Origin: Idiomarina sp. 34-48-12
GTDB taxonomy: Bacteria; Pseudomonadota; Gammaproteobacteria; Enterobacterales; Alteromonadaceae
Direction: 5' to 3'
NCBI GenBank assembly: GCA_002279005.1
Contig: NCJS01000004.1
Coordinates: 1-43,617 of the forward strand
Length of the DNA: 43,617 nt
The translations under genes and the position numbers were made by a program. Below, one piece after another: positions 8,555 to 19,272 of this stretch (positions are counted from its first letter, which is position 1; each line of letters opens with the position of its first letter). Under the pieces are notes generated by a model. That model did no database searches, was not told where the DNA came from, and saw only the letters and a program-made list of their open reading frames with translations.

Positions 8555-9328
8555 ATGACAACAACGGAAGTCTCGACAATAAAAATTCCACGTCACGTGG
8601 CAATCATCATGGATGGCAACGGGCGTTGGGCGCAAATGCGCGGCAAGCGCCGCACTGCAGGTCATAAAGCAGGCGCGGATGCCGTTCGTGCAGCGGTCGA
8701 ATTTGCTCGCAAAAAAGGTATCGAATCGTTAACCTTGTTTGCGTTTAGCAGTGAAAACTGGAAGCGGCCAGAACAAGAAGTTTCAGTACTCATGGAATTG
8801 TTTATGACAGTATTGAAACGAGAAGTAAAAAAACTTCATAAATACAATGTACGTTTGCGAATTATTGGCGACAAGTCAGCATTTGGTGAGCGTTTACAAA
8901 AACAAATGCAGGAAGCTGAAGCATTAACTGCTGGCAATACTGCATTGAATTTGAATATTGCTGCGAATTACGGTGGTCACTGGGACATTACCCAAGCGGC
9001 GCGTAAATTAGCAGCACAAGTTGCCGCGGGGCAGCTAACGCCGCAGCAAATTACGGAAGAGCAATTGGCGAACCAACTTGAATTAGCGGGTCAGCCAGTG
9101 CCAGATTTATTAATAAGAACAGGTGGTGAACACCGAATTAGCAACTTTCTGTTATGGCAATTGGCCTACGCAGAATTTTATTTTAGTAAGGTATTATGGC
9201 CAGATTTCGACGACCGTGAATTTGCTGCAGCCATTGCAGACTTTAGCTGTCGCGAAAGACGTTTCGGGCTGACGAGTGAGCAGCTGCAACAAGCCATTTT
9301 AGATACCGACGTGACATCCGGGGATTAG
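8555..9328 (+). CDS. uppS: Undecaprenyl diphosphate synthase
   Basis: UppS is a cis-prenyltransferase that adds eight isopentenyl units to farnesyl diphosphate. The C55 product is the lipid carrier for peptidoglycan and O-antigen synthesis. The 257-residue protein has the signature [14 protein letters not shown] with catalytic Asp-20, followed by GHKAGADAV and [11 protein letters not shown]. Near the C-terminus, [20 protein letters not shown] and YAEFYF are also family hallmarks. The ATG at 8555 lacks a strong ribosome site; the nearby upstream ATGs are out of frame or hit a stop at once. It is followed by cdsA after a single base, so they are coupled. Confidence 0.96.
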   Translation: MTTTEVSTIKIPRHVAIIMDGNGRWAQMRGKRRTAGHKAGADAVRAAVEFARKKGIESLTLFAFSSENWKRPEQEVSVLMELFMTVLKREVKKLHKYNVRLRIIGDKSAFGERLQKQMQEAEALTAGNTALNLNIAANYGGHWDITQAARKLAAQVAAGQLTPQQITEEQLANQLELAGQPVPDLLIRTGGEHRISNFLLWQLAYAEFYFSKVLWPDFDDREFAAAIADFSCRERRFGLTSEQLQQAILDTDVTSGD

Positions 9329-9329
9329 T

Positions 9330-10193
9330 TTGCTGAAACAACGTTTATTAACTGCACTTATTTTAATCCCATTAGCTTTATATGCGGTATTTGGGCTGCC
9401 ATTGTTATGGTTTGCTATTGCCGTTATCGGGCTAATGGCAGCCGGCGCTTGGGAATGGGTGCCGCTGATGAATGTAACGCGTACAAGTGCACGTATTGCC
9501 TACACAGCGTTCGTTACTGTGCTTCTCGGCTTGCTGATGTGGTTAGTTCCACTGGATAAAATCTGGTTAGATGGTGAACTTGACCCCATTATATATACCT
9601 TGATTGTCATTGGATGCGTGTGGTGGTTAATCGCTATCGCACTCGTTATTAATTATCCAAAAAGTCGACGAGTGTGGTCACGTACTCGCTCTATTGTTGG
9701 CGTTTTTGGATTGTTGACACTTATTCCTGCATGGGCCGGATTAGTTGCTGTTCGCTCATTAAATTACACTGAGCAGCCGTTATTTGGCGGCTTCTCGGTG
9801 CTATTCGTATTACTGCTCGTGTGGGCAGCCGACGTTGGCGCTTATTTTGCCGGCGTACGCTACGGCCGCAACAAGTTAATGCCGGCGGTCAGCCCCGGAA
9901 AAACCATGGAAGGCTTGTGTGGTGGTATCACATTAGCGTTTGTCGTGATGATGGTTTTGGCCCATTGGTTGAAGATTCCGGCGGAGCAATTTAGTGGATA
10001 CTACATTACTGGCTTGGTGACGGTTGTCGCTTCCGTGTTTGGTGACCTCAATGAGAGCATGTTTAAACGCTGTGCTGGTGTGAAAGACAGTGGCTCGTTA
10101 CTGCCTGGGCACGGTGGTATTCTTGATCGTATCGATAGTTTAACCGCGGCGTTACCAATTTTTACGCTCTCTTACCTGTGGTTTTTAACCTGA
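9330..10193 (+). CDS. cdsA: Phosphatidate cytidylyltransferase (CDP-diglyceride synthase)
   Basis: CdsA makes CDP-diacylglycerol from CTP and phosphatidic acid, the precursor of all bacterial phospholipids, in the inner membrane. The 287-residue protein is highly hydrophobic with about eight membrane segments. It carries the CDP-diglyceride synthase signature near the C-terminus ([20 protein letters not shown], then GILDRIDS). The start appears to be a TTG at 9330, one base after the uppS stop. No ATG lies near the expected N-terminus [17 protein letters not shown], so translation is probably coupled to uppS. It is followed by dxr with one base between. Confidence 0.95.
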   Translation: MLKQRLLTALILIPLALYAVFGLPLLWFAIAVIGLMAAGAWEWVPLMNVTRTSARIAYTAFVTVLLGLLMWLVPLDKIWLDGELDPIIYTLIVIGCVWWLIAIALVINYPKSRRVWSRTRSIVGVFGLLTLIPAWAGLVAVRSLNYTEQPLFGGFSVLFVLLLVWAADVGAYFAGVRYGRNKLMPAVSPGKTMEGLCGGITLAFVVMMVLAHWLKIPAEQFSGYYITGLVTVVASVFGDLNESMFKRCAGVKDSGSLLPGHGGILDRIDSLTAALPIFTLSYLWFLT

Positions 10194-10194
10194 T

Positions 10195-11385
10195 ATGAAG
10201 CAACGCGTTACCATTCTTGGAGCAACCGGTTCAATTGGCCAAAATACCCTAGCGGTCATGGCCAATCACCCCGAGCAATTTGAGCTATTTGCGGTAACTG
10301 CGAACGGCAATGTGAACGATATGATCACGATCTGCCGTCGCTTCAAGCCGCGCTATGCTGTGATGGCTGATAAACAAGCGGCACAGCGCTTGCAAGAAGC
10401 GCTTGCAGATATCAGCTGTGACGTTTTAGGGGGAGCGGAAGCGGTGATTGCCGTGGCCTCGGACTCGCAAGTCGATACCGTGATGGCTGCTATCGTGGGT
10501 GCCGCAGGATTACTTCCAACCATGGCTGCGGTGCAAGCCGGCAAACGCGTCTTGCTTGCAAATAAAGAAGCATTAGTGATGTCTGGTCAGTTGTTTATGG
10601 ATGCGGTTGCGAAACACGGTGCCGAGTTGCTACCTATCGATAGTGAGCACAATGCGATTTACCAGTGTTTACCACCGGCAGTGCAACAACCGCTGGGGCA
10701 CTCCGATTTAGCGGCAGCCGGAATTCATCAAATATTGCTGACCGGATCTGGTGGTCCATTTCGGCAATTACCGATTGCGAAACTTGCTGAACAAACACCA
10801 GCAGCCGCATGCAACCACCCGAACTGGTCCATGGGACAAAAGATCTCGGTTGATTCAGCCACAATGTTGAATAAAGGCCTTGAGTATATTGAGGCGCGTT
10901 GGTTGTTTAATTGCAAAAAAGACCAGATACAAGTGTTAGTGCATCCGCAAAGCGTGATTCACTCAATGGTCAGTTACATTGATGGCTCGGTGATTGCCCA
11001 ATTAGGGCAACCTGATATGCGCACGCCAATAGCGTACGGCCTTGGTTATCCGAAGCGTATCGAAAGCGGCGTACAGGCATTAGATTTTCTGCAGCTCAGT
11101 GAACTGACGTTTATGCCAGCAGATGCCGCGCGATACCCTTGCCTTCAATTAGCCATTGATGCGTGTTGGGAAGGGCAGTGGGCTACCACAAGTCTCAATG
11201 CTGCAAACGAAATTGCGGTTGCTGCATTTTTACAAGAACGCATTCCATTCACCGCAATTGCGGATATTTGTGATAGGGTATTACAGCAATTGAACGCCGT
11301 TGAATTAACCACGGTTGAAGCATTAATTGAACTGGATACAGAAGCGCGTGCATTGGCACGACAGCAGGTGGAGCAAATTTCGTAA
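10195..11385 (+). CDS. dxr: 1-deoxy-D-xylulose 5-phosphate reductoisomerase
   Basis: Dxr (IspC) is the committed NADPH-dependent step of the MEP isoprenoid pathway, converting DXP to methylerythritol 4-phosphate. The pathway supplies the substrate of the neighbouring UppS. The 396-residue protein has the Rossmann motif [12 protein letters not shown] (8-19). The metal site DSEHNAIYQ has Asp-149 and Glu-151, and the substrate loop [20 protein letters not shown] is intact. The order frr-uppS-cdsA-dxr-rseP differs from E. coli, where dxr precedes uppS, but it is common in other gammaproteobacteria. The stop TAA shares its last base with the rseP ATG (TAATG). Confidence 0.96.
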   Translation: MKQRVTILGATGSIGQNTLAVMANHPEQFELFAVTANGNVNDMITICRRFKPRYAVMADKQAAQRLQEALADISCDVLGGAEAVIAVASDSQVDTVMAAIVGAAGLLPTMAAVQAGKRVLLANKEALVMSGQLFMDAVAKHGAELLPIDSEHNAIYQCLPPAVQQPLGHSDLAAAGIHQILLTGSGGPFRQLPIAKLAEQTPAAACNHPNWSMGQKISVDSATMLNKGLEYIEARWLFNCKKDQIQVLVHPQSVIHSMVSYIDGSVIAQLGQPDMRTPIAYGLGYPKRIESGVQALDFLQLSELTFMPADAARYPCLQLAIDACWEGQWATTSLNAANEIAVAAFLQERIPFTAIADICDRVLQQLNAVELTTVEALIELDTEARALARQQVEQIS

Positions 11386-12740
11386 TGGGTGGTATTGTTT
11401 GGTCGCTTGGCGCCTTTGTCATTACTCTCGGTATTTTGGTGACCTTTCATGAGTTTGGACACTTTTGGGTAGCGCGCCGGTGTGGCGTCAAAGTGCTGAC
11501 CTTCTCGGTTGGTTTTGGTAAACCGATTTGGCAGCGCCAAGCTGCTGATGGAACGGTTTATCAAATTGGCTTGATTCCGCTCGGCGGCTACGTTCGGATG
11601 CTCGACGAGCGTATTGATGATGTGCCTGCAGAGCAACGTCACTTAAGTTTCAATTCAAAATCTGTTGCGCAGCGTGCTGCAATTATATCTGCCGGCCCCA
11701 TTGCTAACTTTATTTTAGCAATTGGTGTGTTGTGGCTGATGTTCTTACTTGGCGTGCCTTCGGTGAAGCCGGTTATTGGCAGTACCGTTCCAAATTCTAT
11801 TGCTGCCGATGCTGGTATTGTAACACCAGCAGAAATCGTTGCGGTTGATAATCAGCGCACTGCAGACTGGCAACAAGTTAATCTAAACCTTGCAGCCGCA
11901 CTTGGTAATAATGAGGTTGTGCTGCAAACGCGCGATGAAAATAGCCGTTTGCGCGATTACACCTTGAACATTTCTCAATGGCGATTAGATGATAGTCAGC
12001 AGCCCACATTCTTAGCGTTAGGTATGCAGCCGTTTCAACCTGAGGTTTCACTTGAGCTCAGTTATGTTGCGGAAAACTCACCTGCCGCAGAAGCCGGATT
12101 ACAATTGCAGGATAAAATTCTTCAATTCAATGGAACTCCTGTTACTGATTGGCCTCAAACCAGAGACTTCATTGTTCAGGCGCCGGGCCAATTGGTTGAT
12201 ATGACTGTTGAACGAGAGGGCCAGCAGCTGACTATTCCGGTTCGTTTAGGTCGTCGAGAAGTGAATAACCAGGCGATTGGCTTTCTCGGGGTAGAACCAA
12301 CGGTTGCACCGTACCCTGAAAGTTATCGATTTACGCAGCAATATGGTGCGTTTGAAGGGCTGTGGCGCGGAGTTGAGCGTACTTGGGAACTTATGGTTCT
12401 TAGCGTCAAGATGATTGGTAAGCTTGTTACCGGAACCGTTTCTGTTAGCAATTTAAGTGGGCCTGTCGCAATAGCGGAAGGTGCTGGGGCGACAGCCAGC
12501 TATGGTTTAGTTTATTTTTTAGGGTTTCTAGCATTAATTAGTGTCAACTTGGGCATCATCAATTTAGTACCGTTACCGGTACTAGATGGCGGACACCTCG
12601 CATTTTTGGCCATTGAAGGCGCCAGAGGTAAACCCGTTTCTGAGCGTGTTCAAGAGATTTGTTACCGTATTGGCGGTATTCTAATTTTTGCGTTAATGGC
12701 AATTGCGATTAGTAATGATATTTTGCGATTGTCGCAATGA
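11385..12740 (+). CDS. rseP: Site-2 zinc metalloprotease RseP
   Basis: RseP cuts the sigma-E anti-sigma factor RseA inside the membrane after DegS has made the first cut, and also clears leftover signal peptides. The 451-residue protein has the zinc-binding HEFGH motif at 22-26 in the first membrane segment. Two periplasmic PDZ domains lie in the middle (about 115-295), and the third zinc ligand motif (LDGGH in PLPVLDGGHLAF) sits near residue 400, followed by a final membrane segment. The start overlaps the dxr stop by one base. Its substrate RseA is encoded at 34317-34949 in this window. A sigma-E-like promoter motif lies within its coding sequence and may drive bamA. Confidence 0.96.
   Translation: MGGIVWSLGAFVITLGILVTFHEFGHFWVARRCGVKVLTFSVGFGKPIWQRQAADGTVYQIGLIPLGGYVRMLDERIDDVPAEQRHLSFNSKSVAQRAAIISAGPIANFILAIGVLWLMFLLGVPSVKPVIGSTVPNSIAADAGIVTPAEIVAVDNQRTADWQQVNLNLAAALGNNEVVLQTRDENSRLRDYTLNISQWRLDDSQQPTFLALGMQPFQPEVSLELSYVAENSPAAEAGLQLQDKILQFNGTPVTDWPQTRDFIVQAPGQLVDMTVEREGQQLTIPVRLGRREVNNQAIGFLGVEPTVAPYPESYRFTQQYGAFEGLWRGVERTWELMVLSVKMIGKLVTGTVSVSNLSGPVAIAEGAGATASYGLVYFLGFLALISVNLGIINLVPLPVLDGGHLAFLAIEGARGKPVSERVQEICYRIGGILIFALMAIAISNDILRLSQ
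12132..12159 (+). promoter_or_regulatory. Possible sigma-E promoter inside rseP, upstream of bamA
   Basis: GGAACTC (12132-12138) and TCAAA (12155-12159) are separated by 16 bases, close to the sigma-E consensus GGAACTT / TC(A/T)(A/G)A. It lies about 620 bases before bamA, on the coding strand of rseP. In E. coli bamA is also under sigma-E control (established). A chance match in coding DNA is possible. Confidence 0.35.
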
Positions 12741-12778
12741 AACGACATGTACAACATAAAACAATTAAGTAGCACAGA

Positions 12779-15295
12779 ATGACGTTGAAACAGCTGTTTT
12801 TAAGCGCCCTCGTTGCGGCGGCAGCACTGCCGGCTTACGAGGCGAGTAGTGCAGAGAATAATTCACAAGTAAATGCCGAGAATTTTGTCGTTGAAGACAT
12901 TCGCGTTCGTGGTTTACAGCGCGTTGCGTTAGGCGCCGCACTAACTTATATCCCAATTCGCGTTGGTGACGAAGTGGACGCCAATCGCATTCGCGCGGCT
13001 ATTCGCTCATTAAACTCTGCGGCATATTTTGAAAATATTATTGTCAAACGCGATGGGAATACCTTGGTCTTCGAAGTTGTCGAACGACCAACCATTTCAA
13101 GCATCGAATTTGATGGCAACAAAGAAATTAAAGATGAGATGTTAGAAGAGAGCTTAACTGACAGCGGTATTGTTGTTGGCGAGCAGCTCGATCGCACCAT
13201 GATCTCGTCAATTGAAACAGGCCTTGAAGATTTCTTCCACGGTGTTGGTAAATATAATGCGACTGTGGATATCAACGTTATTGAGTTGCCACGTAATCGT
13301 GTCCGCCTCGAACTCCAATTTGAAGAAGGCGATTCTGCGGAAATTCAGCAAATTAACATTGTGGGTAATCGTAGTTTTACCGATGACCAGTTATTAGCTG
13401 ACTTTGAACTGAAAGATCAGCTCCCATGGTGGAATTTCATTGGTGAACGTCGCTATCAGAAGCAACAGTTGACCGGTGACCTTGAAAAGCTCGAAAGTTT
13501 CTATCGCAACCGCGGCTACCTTGCGTTCCAAGTCGAATCCGTTCAAGTGAGCATGACGCCGGATAAAGAAGGCGTATACATCACGATTAATGTGAACGAA
13601 GGCGAGGTTTATGACATTCGTGAAGTGAATGTTATCGGTGATTTAAAAGGTCATGAAGAAGTCATTAAACGTCTGACTGCAATCGATGCAGGCACGCGTT
13701 ATAACGCTGAGCAAATTACTTTCTTAGAAGACGCCATTTCGCGTTATTACGGCCGTTTTGGTTACGCGTATCCTGAAGTTCGCGCGATACCGGATATGCA
13801 AGAAGGGAGTAACGAGGTTGATTTAACGTTCTCGGTAAATCCTGGTCAGCGAATTTATGTCGATCGGATTAACTTTATTGGCAATAACGTGACTGCCGAT
13901 GAAGTCTTGCGTCGTGAAATGCGTCAGCTTGAAGGCGCGCCACTCAATGACCAATTAATTGAGCAAAGTAAGGTACGTTTAGAGCGTTTAGGTTATTTTG
14001 AAACGGTTGAAACGTCGACGCGTAAGTCAGATACCGAAGATGACCGCGTTGAAGTTGACTTTACTGTGAAAGAGCAGCCGTCAGGCAGCTTTAACTTTAC
14101 CTTGGGATACGGCGATTACTCGGGCTTCCAGATTGGCTTAGGTTTGTCGCAAGAAAACTTCTTGGGTACCGGTAACCGCGCCGCAATTAACGTGAATACC
14201 AACCGCTACAATAAGAGCGCGTCACTATCTTATACCGACCGCTATTTGACGAAAGACGGCGTAAGTCTATCTGGCCAGCTTTACGTGAGTGAGTTTGATG
14301 CGGGTAATCTTGAAAACTATATTCGCTACAATAAGAAGCAATATGGTATCGGGAGCTCAATTGGTTTTCCAATTAGCGAAGTGACCAGTTTAAACTTCGG
14401 CGCTACGTATCGGAATGAGCAAATCAGTAATGTTGATAGCTACGAACAAGTATCACGTTTCTATCGCCCATACTTGGATGAGCAAAATCCGAATTTGGGT
14501 GTGAAATTTGATATCTTTGAATTATCTGCTGGCATAAGCCGAGTGACTTTGAACCGAGGGATGTTCCCAACGGCTGGTTCATCGAACAGTTTAAGCGTTG
14601 AAGTGGCTACGCCGAATAGCGACGTGAACTACTTCCGTACGAATTATGATTATCGTCATTATTTCCCAATTAATGACAGTCATAGTTTTGTATTTATGAC
14701 GCGTTTGCGAATTGGTTACGGTAATGGTTACGGTACCGATGATAAGGGTAACGAATACTTGTTCCCATTCTATGAGAACTTCCGCTTAGGTGGCCGTGAT
14801 AACCTGCGTGGTTTTGAAGGTAACACGATTGGGCCACGAGCGATTTATCGTTATCCACAAAGCATTCCGGGTCAACCAGGCTATGATGGTATTCCAACGG
14901 GATTACCGGCATACCCAGGCGCTGATCAGCTTGCTGTCAGCCAATTCTCGGTTGGTGGTAATGCAATGGCGGTTGGTGGCTTAGAATTGATTGTGCCGAC
15001 GCCGTTTATTTCTGAAGAGAATAAGAACACCGTACGTACCAGTTTTTATCTTGATGTAGGTAACGTGTGGGATACCGAGTTTGACTATGCAAGCTATAGT
15101 CAGTTAGAGCTTTTAGGAAACTCGGCACCATTGAAAGATTATAGCGAGCCAACGCACTATCGCGCAGCGGCTGGTATTTCTATACAATGGATTTCACCAA
15201 TGGGACCAATCACGTTATCATTTGGTCGGCCGATTAAATCAGAAGAGACCGATCGTACGCAAACGTTTACGTTCAATATCGGTACAACATTCTAA
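12779..15295 (+). CDS. bamA: Outer membrane protein assembly factor BamA
   Basis: BamA is the essential core of the BAM complex that folds beta-barrel proteins into the outer membrane. The 838-residue protein has a signal peptide (cleavage probably after Ala-25, ASSA/EN) and five POTRA domains (roughly 35-435). The 16-strand barrel ends in an aromatic C-terminal signal ([10 protein letters not shown]). The conserved L6 motif appears as LRGFEGN, a variant of VRGF/Y. The start [18 protein letters not shown] has a poor ribosome site but is the only start giving a signal peptide. It lies between rseP and skp as in most gammaproteobacteria. Sigma-E control is likely by inference. Confidence 0.96.
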   Translation: MTLKQLFLSALVAAAALPAYEASSAENNSQVNAENFVVEDIRVRGLQRVALGAALTYIPIRVGDEVDANRIRAAIRSLNSAAYFENIIVKRDGNTLVFEVVERPTISSIEFDGNKEIKDEMLEESLTDSGIVVGEQLDRTMISSIETGLEDFFHGVGKYNATVDINVIELPRNRVRLELQFEEGDSAEIQQINIVGNRSFTDDQLLADFELKDQLPWWNFIGERRYQKQQLTGDLEKLESFYRNRGYLAFQVESVQVSMTPDKEGVYITINVNEGEVYDIREVNVIGDLKGHEEVIKRLTAIDAGTRYNAEQITFLEDAISRYYGRFGYAYPEVRAIPDMQEGSNEVDLTFSVNPGQRIYVDRINFIGNNVTADEVLRREMRQLEGAPLNDQLIEQSKVRLERLGYFETVETSTRKSDTEDDRVEVDFTVKEQPSGSFNFTLGYGDYSGFQIGLGLSQENFLGTGNRAAINVNTNRYNKSASLSYTDRYLTKDGVSLSGQLYVSEFDAGNLENYIRYNKKQYGIGSSIGFPISEVTSLNFGATYRNEQISNVDSYEQVSRFYRPYLDEQNPNLGVKFDIFELSAGISRVTLNRGMFPTAGSSNSLSVEVATPNSDVNYFRTNYDYRHYFPINDSHSFVFMTRLRIGYGNGYGTDDKGNEYLFPFYENFRLGGRDNLRGFEGNTIGPRAIYRYPQSIPGQPGYDGIPTGLPAYPGADQLAVSQFSVGGNAMAVGGLELIVPTPFISEENKNTVRTSFYLDVGNVWDTEFDYASYSQLELLGNSAPLKDYSEPTHYRAAAGISIQWISPMGPITLSFGRPIKSEETDRTQTFTFNIGTTF

Positions 15296-15315
15296 TAAGT
15301 ATCAAGGAGTTAATA

Positions 15316-15831
15316 GTGAAAGCTATCGTTAAATCTAGTATCGCAGTTGCTTTATTGTCATCTGCATTTTTTGCCAACGCGGCAGAAGCACAACAGAAAA
15401 TTGGTTTTGTTAGCATGCAAGAAGTTTTGGCTAACTTGCCACAAGCGCGCAATCTTGAGCAGCAAGTTCAAGACGAATTCAAAGGTCAAATTGAAGAAGT
15501 GACGAAACTTGAAGAGCAAATGCGCGCACTAAGCGAAAAAGCACAGCGTGACGCATCAATCATGTCACCAGCTGAACGCATTAAAATGGAACGCGAAATG
15601 GAAATGCTCGACACCACCCGCCAATTGAAAGTAAAAGCGTTGCGTGAAGACATGGGCCGTCGCGGCAACGAACTTCGCGATAAGTTAATGACAGACGTTA
15701 TGCGTAACGCTCAAGCTGTTGCCAGCGAGCAAAGCTATGATGTCGTATTGCAAAGCAGCGCATTAGTTTATGCAGCTGACTCAGCAAACTTGACTGACGA
15801 AGTTGTTAAAAAGATGACTGGTGGAAACTAA
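15316..15831 (+). CDS. skp: Periplasmic chaperone Skp (OmpH)
   Basis: Skp is a trimeric periplasmic chaperone that holds unfolded outer membrane proteins on their way to BamA. The 171-residue protein starts at a GTG (15316) with AAGGAG 8 bases upstream. It has a signal peptide of about 22-25 residues (cleavage near ANA or AEA). The remainder is highly charged and helical with heptad-like spacing (about 45-125), matching the long tentacle helices of Skp. It sits 20 bases after bamA and its stop overlaps the ribosome site of lpxD, so all three are likely co-translated. Confidence 0.93.
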   Translation: MKAIVKSSIAVALLSSAFFANAAEAQQKIGFVSMQEVLANLPQARNLEQQVQDEFKGQIEEVTKLEEQMRALSEKAQRDASIMSPAERIKMEREMEMLDTTRQLKVKALREDMGRRGNELRDKLMTDVMRNAQAVASEQSYDVVLQSSALVYAADSANLTDEVVKKMTGGN

Positions 15832-15835
15832 GTTA

Positions 15836-16855
15836 ATGCAAACACTGACATTGCAGCAGCTTGCTGACGCAATTGGTGCAGAAGTACAGGGCGATTCCGC
15901 CCTTACTGTCACCGGTGTTGCAACACTTGCCTCGGCTAAGCCGGGGCAAATTGCCTTTTTGGCCAATGAAAAATACCGCAGCCAACTCGATGCCTCGAAA
16001 GCAAGCGCGGTCATTGTGGCACCTGACGTTGATGTTCCCGATGGCATGTCAGCGTTGCGGACGCGTAACCCATATGCGGGGTTCGCGAAAATCGCACAAC
16101 TATTGGATACCACGCCGAAACCAGCTGAACATATTCATGCCAGCGCACAAGTTGATCCGAGTGCAAAAATTGGGAAAAACGTTGCTATCGGCGCGAATGC
16201 GGTCATTGCTGAAAATGTCGTGTTAGCAGACAATGTGACCATTGGTGTCGGTTGCTATGTTGGGCCTGGCACTCACATTGGTGCAAACACCCAACTGTGG
16301 CAACACGTGGTGATTTACCACAACTGTGTTATCGGCGAGCATTGCTTGGTCCATGCTGGTACGGTCATTGGTGCTGATGGCTTTGGTTGGGCGAATGAGG
16401 GCGGCAAGTGGATTAAAATTCCACAACTAGGTCGCGTCGTCATTGGTGCCCGTGTTGATATTGGTGCGAGTACAACCATTGACCGTGGTGCGCTCGACGA
16501 TACCGTGATTAGCAACGGCGTGATTATTGATAATCAGTGTCAAATTGCTCATAACGTGTTTATTGATGAAGACACCGCCATTGCAGGATGCACGGTGCTG
16601 GCGGGAAGCTGCCGCATTGGTAAGCGCTGCTTAATTGGTGGTGCAACGGCAATTAATGGTCACATTTCAATTTGTGACGACGTACAAATCAGTGGTTTCT
16701 CAATGGTTATTAAGGAAATTACTGAACCTGGCGCCTATGCTTCAGGTATTCCTGCTGCTCCACAACGAGAGTGGCGTCGCAATGGGGCTCGCTATCGTCA
16801 GCTTGACGATTTGTTCCAGCGCGTGAAGAAAATTGAAAAACAACTCGAACAATAA
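15836..16855 (+). CDS. lpxD: UDP-3-O-(3-hydroxyacyl)glucosamine N-acyltransferase
   Basis: LpxD adds the second 3-hydroxyacyl chain from acyl-ACP in lipid A synthesis. The start is the ATG at 15836, giving MQTLTLQQLADAIGAEV; an in-frame GTG at 15821 overlaps skp and adds only five residues without family support. The 339-residue protein has an N-terminal uridine-binding domain (1-100) and then a left-handed beta-helix of hexapeptide repeats. The catalytic His is His-239 in QIAHNV, exactly the E. coli position. The C-terminal helix (RVKKIEKQLEQ) is typical. It lies between skp and fabZ. Confidence 0.96.
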   Translation: MQTLTLQQLADAIGAEVQGDSALTVTGVATLASAKPGQIAFLANEKYRSQLDASKASAVIVAPDVDVPDGMSALRTRNPYAGFAKIAQLLDTTPKPAEHIHASAQVDPSAKIGKNVAIGANAVIAENVVLADNVTIGVGCYVGPGTHIGANTQLWQHVVIYHNCVIGEHCLVHAGTVIGADGFGWANEGGKWIKIPQLGRVVIGARVDIGASTTIDRGALDDTVISNGVIIDNQCQIAHNVFIDEDTAIAGCTVLAGSCRIGKRCLIGGATAINGHISICDDVQISGFSMVIKEITEPGAYASGIPAAPQREWRRNGARYRQLDDLFQRVKKIEKQLEQ

Positions 16856-16884
16856 TTAATTAATGATAAAACGAGGATGACGCT

Positions 16885-17337
16885 TTGTCTGCAGATGGCG
16901 CATTTGATATTAAAGAAGTACTTCGGTTATTACCGCACCGTTATCCATTTTTGTTAGTGGATAAAGTGGTTGCTTGTGACAACAAAACGACGATTCACGC
17001 GGTTAAGAATGTTTCAGTTAACGAGCCGATTTTTACTGGGCATTTTCCAGAAAACCCAATTTTCCCGGGCGTATTGATATTAGAAGCACTGGCACAAGCC
17101 GCTGGTTTGCTTGGTTTCAAAATTACTGAAAGCAGTCCCGGCACGAATGACCTATACTTGTTTGCAGGCGTTGATAACGCGCGCTTTAAACGTCAAGTGT
17201 TGCCCGGTGACACCATGAACCTGCATGTAACGTTTGAAAAAGAGCGCCGTGGTATCTGGGTGTTTAAAGGTCGTGTTGATGTTGACGGTGAGTTAGCATG
17301 TAGCTGCGATATCATTTGTGCAAGAAGGGAAGTCTAA
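16885..17337 (+). CDS. fabZ: 3-hydroxyacyl-[acyl-carrier-protein] dehydratase FabZ
   Basis: FabZ dehydrates 3-hydroxyacyl-ACP in fatty acid elongation and competes with LpxA and LpxD for the same substrate, which explains its place between them. The hot-dog fold protein has 150 residues. The active-site segment [20 protein letters not shown] has His-53 and Glu-67. The start is a TTG at 16885 with CGAGGA 7 bases upstream. The nearby ATG at 16877 is out of frame, and no in-frame ATG gives the standard N-terminus. It directly abuts lpxA. Confidence 0.96.
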   Translation: MSADGAFDIKEVLRLLPHRYPFLLVDKVVACDNKTTIHAVKNVSVNEPIFTGHFPENPIFPGVLILEALAQAAGLLGFKITESSPGTNDLYLFAGVDNARFKRQVLPGDTMNLHVTFEKERRGIWVFKGRVDVDGELACSCDIICARREV

Positions 17338-18105
17338 GTGATTCATCCAACCGCGATTATTGATGACTCAGCACGCATTGGTGACAATGTTGAAATTGGT
17401 CCGTACACGATTGTTGGGGCTGATGTTGAAATTGGTGACAATTGCGTCATTGGCCCACACGTCGTGTTGCGCGGTCCAACGGTACTGGGCAAGAATAACC
17501 GAATTTTTCAATTCGCATCGGTTGGCGAAGATTGCCAAGATAAAAAGTACAAAGGTGAACCAACGCGTTTAGTCATTGGTGACAATAACGTCATTCGCGA
17601 ATGCGTCACAATTCATCGCGGCACCGTGCAAGATCAAGGGTTGACCCAAATTGGCAGCAATAATTTGCTGATGGCTTATGTGCACGTCGCACATGATTGT
17701 ATGGTGGGTGATAACGTGATTCTCGCCAATAACACCACCTTGGCCGGCCATGTGCATGTTGGCGATTGGGCGATTTTAGGTGGTTTTACTGGTGTGCATC
17801 AGTTTTGTCACATTGGTGCACACGCGTTTACTGCGGTTAATTCAGTCGTGGTGCAAGATATTCCACCCTATATTATGGCGCAAGGTCACAATGCAGCCCC
17901 GCGTACGATTAATGCTGAAGGCTTGAAGCGCCGTGGCTTCCAACCTAATCAGATTCTGAATATTAAGCGTGCATTTAAACTGCTGTATCGCCAAGGTCTT
18001 ACCATTAGCGAAGCCGTCGAAAAAATGCGCGATCTTGATGCGGAAACTGAGTTGTCGCCGCTGATTAATTTCGTTCAAAACAGCCAACGTGGCATTATTC
18101 GTTAA
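17338..18105 (+). CDS. lpxA: UDP-N-acetylglucosamine acyltransferase LpxA
   Basis: LpxA performs the first step of lipid A synthesis, moving 3-hydroxyacyl from ACP to UDP-GlcNAc. The 255-residue protein is a left-handed beta-helix of hexapeptide repeats (about 1-190) with a C-terminal helical bundle. The likely catalytic His is His-119 in AHDCMVG, corresponding to E. coli His-125. The start is a GTG immediately after the fabZ TAA; the last codons of fabZ (AGAAGGGAAG) provide the ribosome site, so the genes are translationally coupled. It is followed by lpxB 21 bases later. Confidence 0.96.
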   Translation: MIHPTAIIDDSARIGDNVEIGPYTIVGADVEIGDNCVIGPHVVLRGPTVLGKNNRIFQFASVGEDCQDKKYKGEPTRLVIGDNNVIRECVTIHRGTVQDQGLTQIGSNNLLMAYVHVAHDCMVGDNVILANNTTLAGHVHVGDWAILGGFTGVHQFCHIGAHAFTAVNSVVVQDIPPYIMAQGHNAAPRTINAEGLKRRGFQPNQILNIKRAFKLLYRQGLTISEAVEKMRDLDAETELSPLINFVQNSQRGIIR

Positions 18106-18126
18106 GTTTTTTAACGATAAGACACC

Positions 18127-19272
18127 ATGACAACCATAACAGCTCCTCTCATTGCGGTGATTGCCGGTGAACATTCGGGTGACTTGCTCGGTGCCGGCAT
18201 GTTGCGCGAGCTGCGTCAGATGTATCCAAACGCTGAATTTATAGGTGTTGGTGGCCCATTGATGCAAGCCCAAGGGCTGCAAAGCCTGGTGCCCATGGAA
18301 GATTTGGCGGTTATGGGGATTGCTGAGGTGGTCGGTAGCTTATTCAAGCTGCTTGGCCATCGTCGTTTACTCGTGAATACCTTCTTAGAACGTCATCCTG
18401 ATGTGTTTATCGGCATTGATGCGCCTGATTTCAATTTACCCATTGCAAAACGCCTAAAAGCAGCTGGAATTAAAACAGTTCATTATGTGAGTCCTTCAGT
18501 GTGGGCATGGCGGCAAGGCCGTATTCATGGCATTAAACAAGCCGTTGACCATATGTTGTGTCTTTTACCATTCGAAAAAGCTTTTTATGATGAGCATAAG
18601 CTCGCTGCCACCTTTGTTGGGCACCCATTAGCGGATGCAATACCAATACAATGGCGCAAGAGCGATGCTCGTATGCAGCTTCAGCTTGATAGCGAAGCGC
18701 AATGGATTGGTGTTTTGCCAGGTAGTCGTAAAGGCGAAATTGCGCGCATGGCGCCATTGTTTTTAGACGTTGCAAAACGCTTGTATGCACGTAACCCCGC
18801 ATTGAAGTTCGTGACGCCGATGATCAGTGCTGCGCGAGCAGAGCAATTTAAAGCACTCCAGCAGCACATTGCCCCTGAACTCCCGTTGACGATTATTGAC
18901 GGACAGTCACGTGACACCATGGCGGCCTGCGATGCGTTGCTGTTAACCTCCGGTACGGTTACCCTAGAAGCGATGCTCATTAAACGTCCAATGGTGGTTG
19001 CCTATAAGTTTAATTGGTTAAGCTATCAATTAATTAAGCGCTTGTTCAAAGCCCGATTTTTTAGTTTGCCTAATTTGCTTGCGGATGAAATGCTGGTGCC
19101 TGAATTTGCGCAACAAGAGGCAACGGTTGCTCATTTGACTGAAGCACTTGCTTTGCAATTGGAGCCGCAAGCCGAGCAAACCGTTGTACGATTTACCGAG
19201 TTACATCATCAATTAAAACAACACGCTGATGTGCTAAGTACACAAGTTGTCAGCCAGTTAATCACCAATTAA
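18127..19272 (+). CDS. lpxB: Lipid-A-disaccharide synthase
   Basis: LpxB is a GT19 glycosyltransferase joining UDP-2,3-diacylglucosamine and lipid X into the lipid A disaccharide at the inner face of the inner membrane. The 381-residue protein contains the family blocks AGEHSGDLLGAGM, GIDAPDFNLPIAKRLK, YVSPSVWAW, FVGHPLAD, LPGSRKGEIARM and TSGTVTLEAML. It closes the envelope cluster. In E. coli rnhB and dnaE come next; here an unrelated cassette begins after a 116-base gap, so the backbone order changes at this point. No clear terminator follows it. Confidence 0.96.
   Translation: MTTITAPLIAVIAGEHSGDLLGAGMLRELRQMYPNAEFIGVGGPLMQAQGLQSLVPMEDLAVMGIAEVVGSLFKLLGHRRLLVNTFLERHPDVFIGIDAPDFNLPIAKRLKAAGIKTVHYVSPSVWAWRQGRIHGIKQAVDHMLCLLPFEKAFYDEHKLAATFVGHPLADAIPIQWRKSDARMQLQLDSEAQWIGVLPGSRKGEIARMAPLFLDVAKRLYARNPALKFVTPMISAARAEQFKALQQHIAPELPLTIIDGQSRDTMAACDALLLTSGTVTLEAMLIKRPMVVAYKFNWLSYQLIKRLFKARFFSLPNLLADEMLVPEFAQQEATVAHLTEALALQLEPQAEQTVVRFTELHHQLKQHADVLSTQVVSQLITN

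Noticed and set aside
11145..11642. Minus-strand frame opposite the dxr-rseP junction (165 residues)
   Set aside because: It overlaps two well-supported genes on the other strand and shows no motif.
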